Notes: generated by a model not told the origin, from the letters alone. DNA of 21,202 nucleotides from Parcubacteria group bacterium Athens0714_26 (GCA_007376745.1 VMGU01000006.1:1-21202); one strand, 5' to 3'. Positions 1 through 8,211 are shown, counted from the stretch's first letter. Numbers and translations are program-made.

Positions 1-449
1 TGGGTAACGGAGGCAGCGCCGCAACTGCATCTCATTTTGTTAACGATCTTTCAAAATTAACAATTTCTGAAGGGAGACTGCGATTTAAAGTGGTGGGTCT
101 TACCGATAATGTCCCGATTTTACTGGCGTGGGCGAATGATACGAATTATCATAATATTTTTGTAGAACAAATAAAAAATTTAATTGAACCGGGCGATGTG
201 GTAGTCGGGATAAGCGGTAGCGGCAATTCAATGAATGTGATTAACGCCATTGAATATGCGAATGAGCGCGGCGGGGTTACCATCGGACTAGTCGGTTATG
301 ATGGTGGGAAATTAATTAATTGTGTTCAGCATTGTATTCATATTCCGATATCTGAAATGGAGAAAATAGAAGATATGCATTTATTGATTCAGCATCTTTT
401 ATCAACCCTTATTAAAAAGGAGACGGAACTAATGGATTTGCAAGGATAA
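1..449 (+). CDS. gmhA: Phosphoheptose isomerase GmhA-like, SIS domain, 5'-truncated
   Basis: This is the C-terminal three quarters of a SIS-domain isomerase that converts sedoheptulose 7-phosphate to D-glycero-D-manno-heptose 7-phosphate in the cytoplasm. The reading frame is open from base 3, and the family's usual start lies outside the window. About 148 residues are visible against roughly 190 in GmhA. Sequence evidence is the sugar-phosphate loop GNGGSAATASHF at the window edge, the second SIS loop GISGSGNSMNVI, GYDGGK, and a C-terminal helix with EDMHLLIQH whose His matches the catalytic His of GmhA. The HddC/GmhB fusion protein two genes downstream carries later steps of the same pathway, which supports heptose synthesis over other SIS roles. 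A GTG at base 90 is an internal Val codon, not the start. The pathway's kinase is not in the window. Confidence 0.85.
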   Translation, partial: GNGGSAATASHFVNDLSKLTISEGRLRFKVVGLTDNVPILLAWANDTNYHNIFVEQIKNLIEPGDVVVGISGSGNSMNVINAIEYANERGGVTIGLVGYDGGKLINCVQHCIHIPISEMEKIEDMHLLIQHLLSTLIKKETELMDLQG

Positions 450-479
450 ATATAAATATTGTCAAAATAAAAATATTTT

Positions 480-1523
480 ATGAATATTTTAGTTACGGGC
501 AATAATGGTTATGTGGGTTCGGTTTTGACCGAGCTTCTTTTAGAAAAGGGATACGAGGTGACTGGTTTGGACACAAATTATTATGAAGAGTGCAAAGTTT
601 TTGATTTTAAAAATAATGTCAGGCAAATTAGTAAAGATGTCAGAGATATATCTGCTGATGATTTAAAAAATATAGACTGCATAATTCATTTGGCGGCGCT
701 TTCGAATGATCCGTTGGGGGAACTAGAAACTTCGCTAACTAGTGATATTAATTTTTTAGCAACTGTTAAACTAGCACAGCTTGCTAAAAAAGCCGGCGTT
801 AAAAGATTTATTTATGCTTCTTCGCAGAGTATGTATGGAGTTTCCAATTTAGACGAAGAACTAGATGAGGATAATAGCGATAAAAATCCTTTAACTGCTT
901 ATGCTAAAACAAAATGGGAAGCTGAGTGTGAATTAAAAAAATTATGCGATTTTAATTTTATCGTGGTTTGTTTCAGGCCGTCTACGGTGTTTGGGGCAAG
1001 TCCCATGCTACGATGCGACATTGTTTTTAATAATCTTGTTGCTTCGGCCTATACTACCGGTAAAATTGAAATAAAAAGCGACGGAACTCCTTGGCGGCCA
1101 GTGGTTCATGTGCGTGACGTTTCCAGCGCTTTTATCGCTGGTTTAGAGGCGCCGGAAGAATTAATAGCCGGCCAGTCCTTTAATGTGGGAATTAAAGACG
1201 GGAATTATACCGTTAGGCAGTTAGCCGAGGCGGCTCAAAGAGCGGTGCCGGGCAGTAGTCTTGTTTTTACCGGTGAACACGGTTCTGATTCAAGAACTTA
1301 CAAGGTTTCCTTTAAAAAAATTCTTACTGTTTTAAAAGATTATTACAAACCAGAATGGGATTTGGATAAGGGCGGAAAAGAGTTGGTTGATTTGTTTAAA
1401 CGGATTGGTTTTACCGAAGAGCAGTTTAGAGGAAGAAATTGTAATAGATTGGGGCAGATTAAATATCTTTTAGAAAATAATAAATTAAGCAAAGATTTGC
1501 GATGGATAAATCAGTCAAAATAA
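480..1523 (+). CDS. NAD-dependent epimerase/dehydratase (extended SDR)
   Basis: This is a nucleotide-sugar modifying enzyme of the extended short-chain dehydrogenase family, 347 residues. The N-terminal Rossmann loop is G7-NN-G10-YV-G13. An HLAAL segment follows, then the catalytic region SSQSMYG (about residues 114-120) and Y141-AKT-K145, so the Ser/Tyr/Lys set is intact. The substrate-binding half includes RPSTVFG and WRPVVHVRDV. A C-terminal extension of about 60 residues (RIGFTEEQFRGRNCNRL and after) follows the usual fold. The gene starts 30 nt after the GmhA-like gene with no visible Shine-Dalgarno, and its end overlaps the next start by 22 nt. Because it sits between heptose genes it may act on a GDP-heptose or its product, but the sequence alone does not fix the substrate. 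Confidence 0.85.
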   Translation: MNILVTGNNGYVGSVLTELLLEKGYEVTGLDTNYYEECKVFDFKNNVRQISKDVRDISADDLKNIDCIIHLAALSNDPLGELETSLTSDINFLATVKLAQLAKKAGVKRFIYASSQSMYGVSNLDEELDEDNSDKNPLTAYAKTKWEAECELKKLCDFNFIVVCFRPSTVFGASPMLRCDIVFNNLVASAYTTGKIEIKSDGTPWRPVVHVRDVSSAFIAGLEAPEELIAGQSFNVGIKDGNYTVRQLAEAAQRAVPGSSLVFTGEHGSDSRTYKVSFKKILTVLKDYYKPEWDLDKGGKELVDLFKRIGFTEEQFRGRNCNRLGQIKYLLENNKLSKDLRWINQSK

Positions 1524-2698
1524 GACAAGCCGTTATTTTGGCGGGTGGACTCGGGACTCGTCTGTGTCCTTTAACTGATTCCTTGCCTAAGCCGATGATT
1601 CCTATTAATGGTCGGCCTTTTTTGGAATATCAAATTAAATTATTGAAGGAGAAGGGCGTAGAAGAAATTATTCTTTTATTGGGATATTTGCCTGAAAAAA
1701 TTATGGATTATTTTAAGGATGGTTCGCGGTTCGGCGTTTCAATAAAATATTCTGTTGGAAAAATAGAAGACGAGACAGGTACGCGAATAAAAAATGCGAG
1801 TCACTTATTAGATGATTTATTTTTTTTGTTGTATTGCGATAATTATTTGCCGTTTAATTTAGAAAAGTTTTTGAAATTTCATTTTGGTCATAATGCGTTG
1901 CTTACCTCTACTATTTATACAAATAGAGATAATTCAACAAAAAATAATATTTTAGTTGATGATAGCGGTTATGTTTTTGTTTATGATAAAACTCGGACTG
2001 CGGAAAATTTGAACGGAGTGGAAGCTGGATTTTTTATTATGGACAAAAAAGTTATTGATTTGATGCCCGAACACAATTTTTCTTTTGAAAAAGTGATATT
2101 TCCTGTTTTATTAAAAGATAAAAAAATGGCTGGGTTTATGACTGATCACAAATATTACAGTATTGGTAGCCTTGAAAGATTGCCGTTAACTGAGAAATTT
2201 TTAAAACCTAAAAAGGTAATTTTTCTTGATCGAGATGGGGTCATTAATAAAAAGGCGGCGAGAGGTGAATATATTAAAAATTGGAAAGAATTTGAATTAT
2301 TGCCTGGAGTGATAGAGGCGATAAAAATGTTAAAAGAAAATAATTACAGTATTTATATAATTTCTAATCAGGCAGGTATAGCAAGAAAAATGATGACAAC
2401 GGAAGATTTAGAAATAATACACGATAATTTTAGAAAGGAGTTGCAAAAAAATGGCACGGATATTGATGGGATTTATTATTGTCCTCATGGATGGAATGAA
2501 GGTTGTGAATGCCGAAAACCAAAAACGGGCATGTTTTTTCAGGCCGCTAAAGATCATGCCATTGATTTAACCAAGGCTGTTTTTATTGGAGATGACGAGC
2601 GAGATCTTGAAGCTGGTGAAGCCGCGGATTGTAAAGCTTTTTTGGTTAATCAGGATTTTAATCTTTTGAAAGCGGTGAAATCTTTGATAAAACAATGA
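1502..2698 (+). CDS. Bifunctional heptose-1-phosphate nucleotidyltransferase / heptose-1,7-bisphosphate phosphatase (HddC-GmhB fusion)
   Basis: Two enzymes are joined in one 398-residue chain. Residues 1 to about 215 are a sugar-phosphate nucleotidyltransferase with signature AGGLGTRL (14-21), PKPM (29-32) and a YCDNY metal/substrate motif. It is closest in style to HddC, which makes GDP-D-glycero-alpha-D-manno-heptose. Residues from about 238 on are a HAD-IIIA phosphatase: LDRDGVIN with D243 and D245, SNQAGIAR, CRKPKTGM, and GDDERD. The GmhB zinc loop is present as C327-P-H329, C335 and C337. The two activities are neighbouring pathway steps: phosphatase first, then nucleotidyl transfer. The start overlaps the previous gene by 22 nt and the TGA stop overlaps the next ATG as ATGA. 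GTP as nucleotide donor is inferred from family likeness and not proven. Confidence 0.85.
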   Translation: MDKSVKIRQAVILAGGLGTRLCPLTDSLPKPMIPINGRPFLEYQIKLLKEKGVEEIILLLGYLPEKIMDYFKDGSRFGVSIKYSVGKIEDETGTRIKNASHLLDDLFFLLYCDNYLPFNLEKFLKFHFGHNALLTSTIYTNRDNSTKNNILVDDSGYVFVYDKTRTAENLNGVEAGFFIMDKKVIDLMPEHNFSFEKVIFPVLLKDKKMAGFMTDHKYYSIGSLERLPLTEKFLKPKKVIFLDRDGVINKKAARGEYIKNWKEFELLPGVIEAIKMLKENNYSIYIISNQAGIARKMMTTEDLEIIHDNFRKELQKNGTDIDGIYYCPHGWNEGCECRKPKTGMFFQAAKDHAIDLTKAVFIGDDERDLEAGEAADCKAFLVNQDFNLLKAVKSLIKQ

Positions 2699-3594
2699 GA
2701 ATTTTTATCACCGGAGGAACCGGATTTATAGGTAAATACGTGGTTGAGGAATTAGCGCGCAAGAATTATGATATTTTGATTTTGTCTCGAGAATCTAATA
2801 CCGAGCTTTTTCGCGACTTCAAAAATATTTCTTTTATTAAGGGAGATCTTTCGGAGTTGCATCTTTTTAAAAATAAGTTGCGAAAATTTAAACCAGAATT
2901 CGCGATTCACTTGGCTTGGGAGGGAATCCCTGATTATGGCGCGGAAACGAGTTTAAAAAATTTAATGAATAGCATTGCTTTGATAATGACGCTTTGTGAA
3001 TTAGGGTGTAAAAGAATAGTGAGTGTTGGAAGTTGTTGGGAGTATAGGGGGCATACGGGGAAAATCAGCGAAGGCGTAAAACTAAATGTTGCCGCGTTTA
3101 ATGCTTTTGTGGCGGCAAAAACTTCGCTTTATTGTTTTGCGTCAGAGATGATAAAAAAATACAATATTCAATTTATTTGGGTCAGGCCATTTTTTGTGTA
3201 TGGCTTGGGGCAAAAAAAGACATCGTTGATTCCTTATATTATTAATTGTTTTAAAAATGGTAAACGTCCAATCATCAATAATTTATACGGGGGGAATGAC
3301 TTTATAAACGTAAAAGATGTTGCCAACGCGATGGTGGCGATTTTGGATAAAAATAATTTTGCCAATAAAAATTCAGTATATAATATCGGATCCGGACACA
3401 TAGTTAGAATTCAAGAAATTTTAAAGATGATTTATGATTTTTATAATTTGAAGTTCCGGATTAAAAAATCACATAATAAAATTACGCACGGAGAAATATA
3501 TGCCGATATTTCAAGCATTAAAAGAGATGTCGGATGGCGGCCGAGAATTTCCATTAAAAAAGGCATTAAGGAGATGATTGAATATTATGGATAA
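2695..3594 (+). CDS. NAD-dependent epimerase/dehydratase with Phe in place of the catalytic Tyr
   Basis: This is an extended-SDR protein of 299 residues. The nucleotide-binding loop is good (ITGGTGFIG, residues 5-13), followed by HLAWEG and the catalytic-region segment SVGSCWEYRG. The expected YxxxK reads F138-VAA-K142: the lysine is kept but the tyrosine acid/base is phenylalanine, and no other YxxxK lies nearby. RPFFVYGLGQ, YGGNDFINVKDVA and YNIGSG are typical of the substrate half. The start is translationally coupled to the upstream fusion gene (ATGA), and the stop overlaps the next gene by 8 nt. It may be a nucleotide-sugar enzyme with altered chemistry, such as an epimerase step not needing the Tyr, or a non-catalytic partner of the neighbouring epimerases. 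The fold is clear; the reaction is unknown. Confidence 0.8.
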   Translation: MRIFITGGTGFIGKYVVEELARKNYDILILSRESNTELFRDFKNISFIKGDLSELHLFKNKLRKFKPEFAIHLAWEGIPDYGAETSLKNLMNSIALIMTLCELGCKRIVSVGSCWEYRGHTGKISEGVKLNVAAFNAFVAAKTSLYCFASEMIKKYNIQFIWVRPFFVYGLGQKKTSLIPYIINCFKNGKRPIINNLYGGNDFINVKDVANAMVAILDKNNFANKNSVYNIGSGHIVRIQEILKMIYDFYNLKFRIKKSHNKITHGEIYADISSIKRDVGWRPRISIKKGIKEMIEYYG

Positions 3595-4495
3595 TGAAGA
3601 TAATAATTTGTTGGTTAGTATAGGACTTCCTGTATATAACGGCGTGCCGCGTATTCGGCAGGCGCTTAATTGTTTACTCGGTCAAGAATATAAAAATATT
3701 GAGCTTATTATTTCCGATAATGCTTCCACTGATGAAACTCGTAAAATTTGCGAAGAATACGCAAAAAATGACAATCGGATACGCTATATCAGGCAAGAAA
3801 AAAATTTAGGACAGGTTAATAATATTACTTATGTTATAAAAGAGGCAAAAGGAGAATATTTTATGCTGGCGTCAGATGATGACTTTTGGGACCCGGAATT
3901 CATTTCAATTCTTAAGCCTGTTTTGGATAAATATTCTCAATACGGGGTTGCGATGAGTTCGGTATTACGCGTTTATGATGACGGAAGCGTTCGTGATGAG
4001 GTTTGCTATACAGGAGAATTAAATCTTACAAATTTAAATTATAGCAGGGTTTTTGAAATGATGTTTAGCGAAAGACCTATTCATTGGTTTTGCGGTCTTT
4101 TTCGGACAAAGTTGTTACAAAATCTTTTAAGGATTCCGTTCCCAAAGTGCAAGGCTCATGACAGGGTATTTATGTGTGAGTTGGCGCTTGCGACTCATTT
4201 TTATTCCTTGCCTAATATTTTGTATAAAAAAACCGGTTATAGACAATCCGTGTCCGAGCGTTATAGTAATGATGAAATTGGGGCGGCGTTAAGAGATAAT
4301 AAACGTCATTTTCGTTATGTCTGGGCGGTGGTAAGTAGAGTTATTAGATCGAGAAATATTCCTTTGGGTCGGAAACTTCGTATTTTGCCAATTTATCTGA
4401 CTATTTTCTTGTGGAGAAACAGAGTCTTTTTAAGGGAATTATCCCCTCGGATTTTTGAAGGATTACAGAAGGTTAAACATTTTTTTTATGAATAA
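3587..4495 (+). CDS. Glycosyltransferase family 2
   Basis: This is a GT-A fold inverting glycosyltransferase of 302 residues that probably adds one sugar of the surface glycan repeat at the inner face of the membrane. Near the N-terminus it has VSIGLPVYNG, SDNASTDET and NLGQVNN, then the metal-binding ASDDDFW with D97-D99. A basic C-terminal helix region (about 250-290) may touch the membrane; no confident membrane span is seen. I chose ATG 3587, which overlaps the preceding stop by 8 nt. A TTG at 3578 is also possible and lies 4 nt after AAGGAG (3568-3573), whereas the ATG is 13 nt from it. Donor and acceptor cannot be read from the sequence. Confidence 0.88.
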   Translation: MDNEDNNLLVSIGLPVYNGVPRIRQALNCLLGQEYKNIELIISDNASTDETRKICEEYAKNDNRIRYIRQEKNLGQVNNITYVIKEAKGEYFMLASDDDFWDPEFISILKPVLDKYSQYGVAMSSVLRVYDDGSVRDEVCYTGELNLTNLNYSRVFEMMFSERPIHWFCGLFRTKLLQNLLRIPFPKCKAHDRVFMCELALATHFYSLPNILYKKTGYRQSVSERYSNDEIGAALRDNKRHFRYVWAVVSRVIRSRNIPLGRKLRILPIYLTIFLWRNRVFLRELSPRIFEGLQKVKHFFYE

Positions 4496-5438
4496 AAATA
4501 TTTTTGTTACAGGAGGATGCGGTTTTATAGGATCTCATTTGGTAAAGAGATTGATTGAGGGTGGCTATGGTGTTCATATTTTGATTCGGCCGGCATCGGA
4601 TTTGTGGAGAATAAAAGACGTTTTATCCAAATTAAAAATTCATTATGGCGATTTGTCGGATTTTAATAAATTAAAAGACATTGTACGCAATGTTAATCCA
4701 GTAGGGATTTTTCATTTAGCGGCTTCTCCAATAATGAGTGGGGTAATGGCATCAACTGAAGAGGTTGTTAAAAGCAATTTTTTAGGAACCGTTAATTTGA
4801 TAAACGCGGCAGAAGAAATAAATTATAAATTTTTTATAAACACGGGTAGTTTTTTTGAATACGGCCCTAAAAAAACAATTTTAAAAGAAATAGATATTTG
4901 CGAGCCGGCTGAGCTGTACAGTATTACAAAATTAGCCGGTACGCTTTATGGTCAGGCAATTGCCAAAAGTAAAAATAAGCCAATTGTTACTTTTCGTTTG
5001 GCCGCTCCCTACGGCCCATATATTCAAAAAGGACGGCTTATTTATAATGTGATTATTAATGCGTTGCAAGATAAGGATATTTCTTTGACGAGTCCGGAAA
5101 TTACAAGAGACTTTATTTTTGTTGAAGATGTTATTAATTTGTATATGGAGGCCATGGAGAAAGCTGAAAATTGCAAAGGAGAAATTTTTAATTTGGGCAC
5201 CGGTAATAAAACTACAATTAAAATGCTCGTTGATTATGTATTAAAAATTGCTGGTTCAAAAAGCCGAGTTAATTGGAATGCTTTTCATAATGTTGTTTAT
5301 GATAATGGCTTGTGGCAGACTGACATGAATAAGACTTTTTCTAAATTTTTATGGAGACCCGAGTATGATATTGAAAATGGATTGGAAAAAACAATAAAAT
5401 GGTTTAAGGATAATTTGGATTTTTTGTCGCATTACTAA
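4488..5438 (+). CDS. NAD-dependent epimerase/dehydratase (extended SDR)
   Basis: This is the third nucleotide-sugar short-chain dehydrogenase in this operon, 316 residues from ATG 4488. The loop FVTGGCGFIG is at residues 6-15, HLAAS follows, and the catalytic part has NTGSFFEYG and the complete Y144-SIT-K148. RLAAPYGPY, TRDFIFVEDV and FNLGTGN belong to the substrate half. ATG 4488 overlaps the upstream stop by 8 nt (ATGAATAA); an upstream in-frame TTG at 4455 would add 11 unconserved residues and was not used. Its position just before the RfbH-like gene makes it a candidate for the final ketoreductase or epimerase step on the deoxysugar made by that enzyme. This is inference from order only. 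Confidence 0.85.
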   Translation: MNKNIFVTGGCGFIGSHLVKRLIEGGYGVHILIRPASDLWRIKDVLSKLKIHYGDLSDFNKLKDIVRNVNPVGIFHLAASPIMSGVMASTEEVVKSNFLGTVNLINAAEEINYKFFINTGSFFEYGPKKTILKEIDICEPAELYSITKLAGTLYGQAIAKSKNKPIVTFRLAAPYGPYIQKGRLIYNVIINALQDKDISLTSPEITRDFIFVEDVINLYMEAMEKAENCKGEIFNLGTGNKTTIKMLVDYVLKIAGSKSRVNWNAFHNVVYDNGLWQTDMNKTFSKFLWRPEYDIENGLEKTIKWFKDNLDFLSHY

Positions 5439-5463
5439 CGGATGTTTTGGTATTAATAAATAT

Positions 5464-6693
5464 ATGAAAAAACACGTGAAAATGAGAGTTTCTTACGCGG
5501 CGGCGGTTTATGACAAAGCCGAAATAAATGCCGTGAATAAAGTTTTGGCTAATCCAAATCATCTGGTCCAGGGTCCGTTGGTCAAGCAGTTTGAACAAAA
5601 AATAGCGTTTCTTTTTGGAAAGAATCATGGCGTAATGGTAAATTCCGGATCATCCGCTAATTTAATAGCCATAGAATCTTTAAATTTACCCAGGGGTTCC
5701 GAGGTTATCACGCCGGTTTTAACTTTTGCCACGACTTTGGCGCCGCTTATCCAAAAAGGGCTTGTGCCGGTTTTTGTGGATGTTAAGCCGGGAACTTACG
5801 TGATTGACGCGGATAAGATTGAATCACTTATAACCTCAAAAACCAGGCTGTTAATGATACCGTCCCTTATCGGTAATATCCCCGATATGATTCGTCTTCG
5901 GGAGATTGCCAAAAAATACAATCTTTTGTTTATTGAAGATTCGTGTGATACTCTCGGAGCTAAATTTGGCGGCAAGCCTACCGGCTATTATTCCGATATT
6001 TCTACAACAAGTTTTTATGCCTCGCATATTATTACGGCCGCGGCGAGCGGAGGTATGATTTGTTTTAATAATCCGGAACTGGCCAATAGAGCCCTTATAA
6101 TGAGCAACTGGGGAAGAAACTCCACGCTTTTCGGTTTTTACGAAAAATCGGAAGAGTTAAAAAAGCGTTTTGCCGGAGTTTTGGACGGCGATACCTACGA
6201 TGCCAAATTTATTTTTAGTGAAATCGGCTACAATTTTCAGCCGACCGAAATAAACGGCGCTTTTGGTTTGGAGCAGTTAAAGAAATTCCCTAAATTCTTA
6301 AAAAGGAGAAAGGACAATTTTAAAGAACTGCTTAAATTTTTTGGGCGGTATGAAAACTTTTTTATCTTGCCCAAACAAGATTCGCGCGCCGATACCGCTT
6401 GGCTGTCTTTTCCTTTGACGATAAAGCCGGGCGTGAAATTTTCTCGGCTTGATATAACAAAATACTTGGAAGAAAATAATATCCAAACAAGGCCTATTTT
6501 TACCGGTAATGTTTTGAAACAGCCGGCTTTCCGCGGTATTAAAGGCGTTAAGTTGGCAAAGGGTGGCTATCCGGTTGCCGACTATGTTATGAAGAACTCG
6601 TTTTTAATCGGTTGTCATCAAGGTATGGGGCGTAAACATCTGGATTATATGAAAGAAGTTTTTGGTGAATTTTTGGATAAATATAAGTCATAA
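5464..6693 (+). CDS. rfbH: RfbH/ColD-like PLP-dependent sugar 3-dehydrase (DegT/DnrJ/EryC1/StrS family)
   Basis: This is a DegT-family PLP enzyme of 409 residues. The region around NSGSSANL, VITPVLTFATT, VPVFVDV and FIEDSCDTLG follows RfbH closely. The PLP-lysine position reads SFYASH188IIT: His replaces Lys, as in the 3-dehydrases RfbH/E1 and ColD that remove the C3 hydroxyl of a 4-keto-6-deoxy NDP-hexose. RfbH/E1 also carry a Cys-rich [2Fe-2S] segment after WGR. Here that segment is WGRNSTLFGFYEKSEELKKR without any Cys, and the protein's three cysteines are scattered. Chemistry may therefore be closer to ColD, which needs no iron-sulphur cluster. The gene starts 25 nt after the previous one with no Shine-Dalgarno; an in-frame ATG at 5482 is an alternative start. 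RfbB directly downstream could supply a 4-keto-6-deoxy substrate. Confidence 0.8.
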   Translation: MKKHVKMRVSYAAAVYDKAEINAVNKVLANPNHLVQGPLVKQFEQKIAFLFGKNHGVMVNSGSSANLIAIESLNLPRGSEVITPVLTFATTLAPLIQKGLVPVFVDVKPGTYVIDADKIESLITSKTRLLMIPSLIGNIPDMIRLREIAKKYNLLFIEDSCDTLGAKFGGKPTGYYSDISTTSFYASHIITAAASGGMICFNNPELANRALIMSNWGRNSTLFGFYEKSEELKKRFAGVLDGDTYDAKFIFSEIGYNFQPTEINGAFGLEQLKKFPKFLKRRKDNFKELLKFFGRYENFFILPKQDSRADTAWLSFPLTIKPGVKFSRLDITKYLEENNIQTRPIFTGNVLKQPAFRGIKGVKLAKGGYPVADYVMKNSFLIGCHQGMGRKHLDYMKEVFGEFLDKYKS

Positions 6694-6698
6694 AGAAT

Positions 6699-7763
6699 AT
6701 GCCCAAGAAAAAAGTTACAAAGAAAAAAAATGTTTTAGTGACCGGGGGTTGCGGCTTTATAGGTTCTAATTTTATCAGATATTTTTACAACAAATATTCG
6801 AATTATCATATTTTTAATCTGGATGCATTAACTTACGCGGGTAACCCGGATAATTTATCGGATATAGAAAACAGCGAAGCTAAAAATAAAACCAATAAAC
6901 GATTTACCTTTATAAAAGGCGATATCTGTGACGAAACTCTTATAGAAAACCTTTTTAAGAAATACCGGTTTGATTTAATAATTCATTTCGCGGCCGAAAC
7001 TCATGTTGACCGTTCAATATTTAACGTTTTTGATTTTGTGCATACCAATATCAGGGGTACCCATTCTTTACTTGAGGCTGTTCGCAGAAATAGTGTGCCG
7101 AGATTTATTTATATTTCAACGGATGAAGTTTATGGCTCTGTGCCGGACGGATTCGCCGATGAAGATAGCCCTTTGAGACCTTCTAATCCCTACGCCGCGT
7201 CCAAGGCAAGCGCCGATTTATTGGCGCAAACTTATATTAAAACTTTTAAAACTCCAGCCATCATAGTAAGGGGTTCAAATAATTTCGGAACGCATCAGTA
7301 TCCGGAAAAATTAATCCCAATGGCTATAACTAGCATTATTGAAGGTAAAAAAGTACCCGTGCATGGCTCGGGGGAACATATTAGAAGCTGGCTTCATGTT
7401 TTGGATTTTTGCAGCGCCATTGATTTGGTCGCGCATAAAGCTCCAATTTTTAGCATTTATAATGTTTCCGGAGAACATAAGTCCAATATTGAAGTTTTGA
7501 AGTTATTGGCTGGTTATTTGGGGACAGACATTAAATTGTTTAAAGAACACGTGAATGATCGTCCGTCGGCTGATTTTCGTTACGCGCCGGACTGTTCAAA
7601 ATTACAAAAAGAATTGGGTTGGCGCAGAAAATATTCGGTGGATTCCGATATGGGAGATGTGGTTAAATGGTATTTGGATAATAAATCGTGGTGGCAAAAA
7701 ATTAAACAAAAACAGGAATATATTAATCATTATGAAAAGCAATACAAAGCGCAGTGGTATTAA
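6699..7763 (+). CDS. rfbB: dTDP-glucose 4,6-dehydratase
   Basis: This enzyme converts dTDP-glucose to dTDP-4-keto-6-deoxyglucose. The 354-residue length is normal. A lysine-rich tail of about 10 residues precedes VTGGCGFIGSNF (loop at about 14-25). The family-typical LDALTYAGNPDNL follows, then HFAAETHVDRS, the active site S140-T-D-E-V144 with catalytic Asp/Glu, and Y165-AAS-K169. GSNNFGTHQYPEKLIP, SGEHIRSWLHV and HVNDRPSADFRYA match the conserved RNNYGP/GDG/NDRPGHD regions with modest changes. It lies 5 nt after the RfbH-like gene, and its last 32 nt overlap the Nudix gene. Its product could feed both the RfbH-like enzyme and RfbC. No glucose-1-phosphate thymidylyltransferase is in the window, so dTDP as the nucleotide is inferred from family likeness. 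Confidence 0.9.
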   Translation: MPKKKVTKKKNVLVTGGCGFIGSNFIRYFYNKYSNYHIFNLDALTYAGNPDNLSDIENSEAKNKTNKRFTFIKGDICDETLIENLFKKYRFDLIIHFAAETHVDRSIFNVFDFVHTNIRGTHSLLEAVRRNSVPRFIYISTDEVYGSVPDGFADEDSPLRPSNPYAASKASADLLAQTYIKTFKTPAIIVRGSNNFGTHQYPEKLIPMAITSIIEGKKVPVHGSGEHIRSWLHVLDFCSAIDLVAHKAPIFSIYNVSGEHKSNIEVLKLLAGYLGTDIKLFKEHVNDRPSADFRYAPDCSKLQKELGWRRKYSVDSDMGDVVKWYLDNKSWWQKIKQKQEYINHYEKQYKAQWY

Positions 7764-8211
7764 GGTTAAAAATAAAATAACGGGTGTTACTGTTGTTTTA
7801 ATAAAGCCATCCAGAAAGATACTTTTGCAATTAAGAGATGACGGTAACGGCAAAAAAATAGATTATCCCAATATGTGGACTTTTCCCGGGGGAAGCAGAG
7901 AGGGCGAAGAAGAATACGTTGAGACGGCGGCGCGAGAAATGAAAGAAGAATTTGATATTGATATAAATAAGAATAGTTGTAAATTGTTAATGATACATTC
8001 ATTTTCGGGAGATTTGAATGATTATACCAATCATCTTTATGCATGCGGCGTGAACGAAGATTCGCGGCCGCGCTTACAGGAGGGCGACGGTTTAAGATGG
8101 GCGACGTTAAAAGAAATTAAAAAAATAAAATTAGCGGGCGGAGAAAATAAAATTATCAAAAAAATTGAAGTTTATTTAAAAGAAAATTTTTATGAAGATA
8201 GAAAAAACTGA
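7732..8211 (+). CDS. Nudix hydrolase
   Basis: This is a small 159-residue Nudix-fold pyrophosphohydrolase. After GVTVVLIKPSRKILLQLRDD come WTFPGGSREGEEE and REMKEEFDI. The box GX5EX7REUXEEXGU is complete except that the usual Gly near the end is Asp (EEFDI); the metal-binding glutamates are present. The reading frame is open much further upstream inside rfbB, but those residues are basic and Trp-rich and read as out-of-frame rfbB. I therefore start at ATG 7732, 32 nt before the rfbB stop. The end overlaps rfbC by 20 nt. Coupling on both sides suggests a role tied to nucleotide sugars, perhaps clearing an NDP-sugar or nucleotide, but the substrate is not readable. Confidence 0.82.
   Translation: MKSNTKRSGIKVKNKITGVTVVLIKPSRKILLQLRDDGNGKKIDYPNMWTFPGGSREGEEEYVETAAREMKEEFDIDINKNSCKLLMIHSFSGDLNDYTNHLYACGVNEDSRPRLQEGDGLRWATLKEIKKIKLAGGENKIIKKIEVYLKENFYEDRKN

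Noticed and set aside
4455..4487. TTG start adding 11 residues to the third epimerase
   Set aside because: The ATG at 4488 directly precedes the Rossmann strand and gives the same 8-nt stop overlap seen at the previous junction.
7555..7731. A long N-terminal extension of the Nudix gene inside rfbB
   Set aside because: These 59 codons are out-of-frame rfbB with an unnatural composition (many Trp, Arg, Ile), and the Nudix fold begins after ATG 7732.
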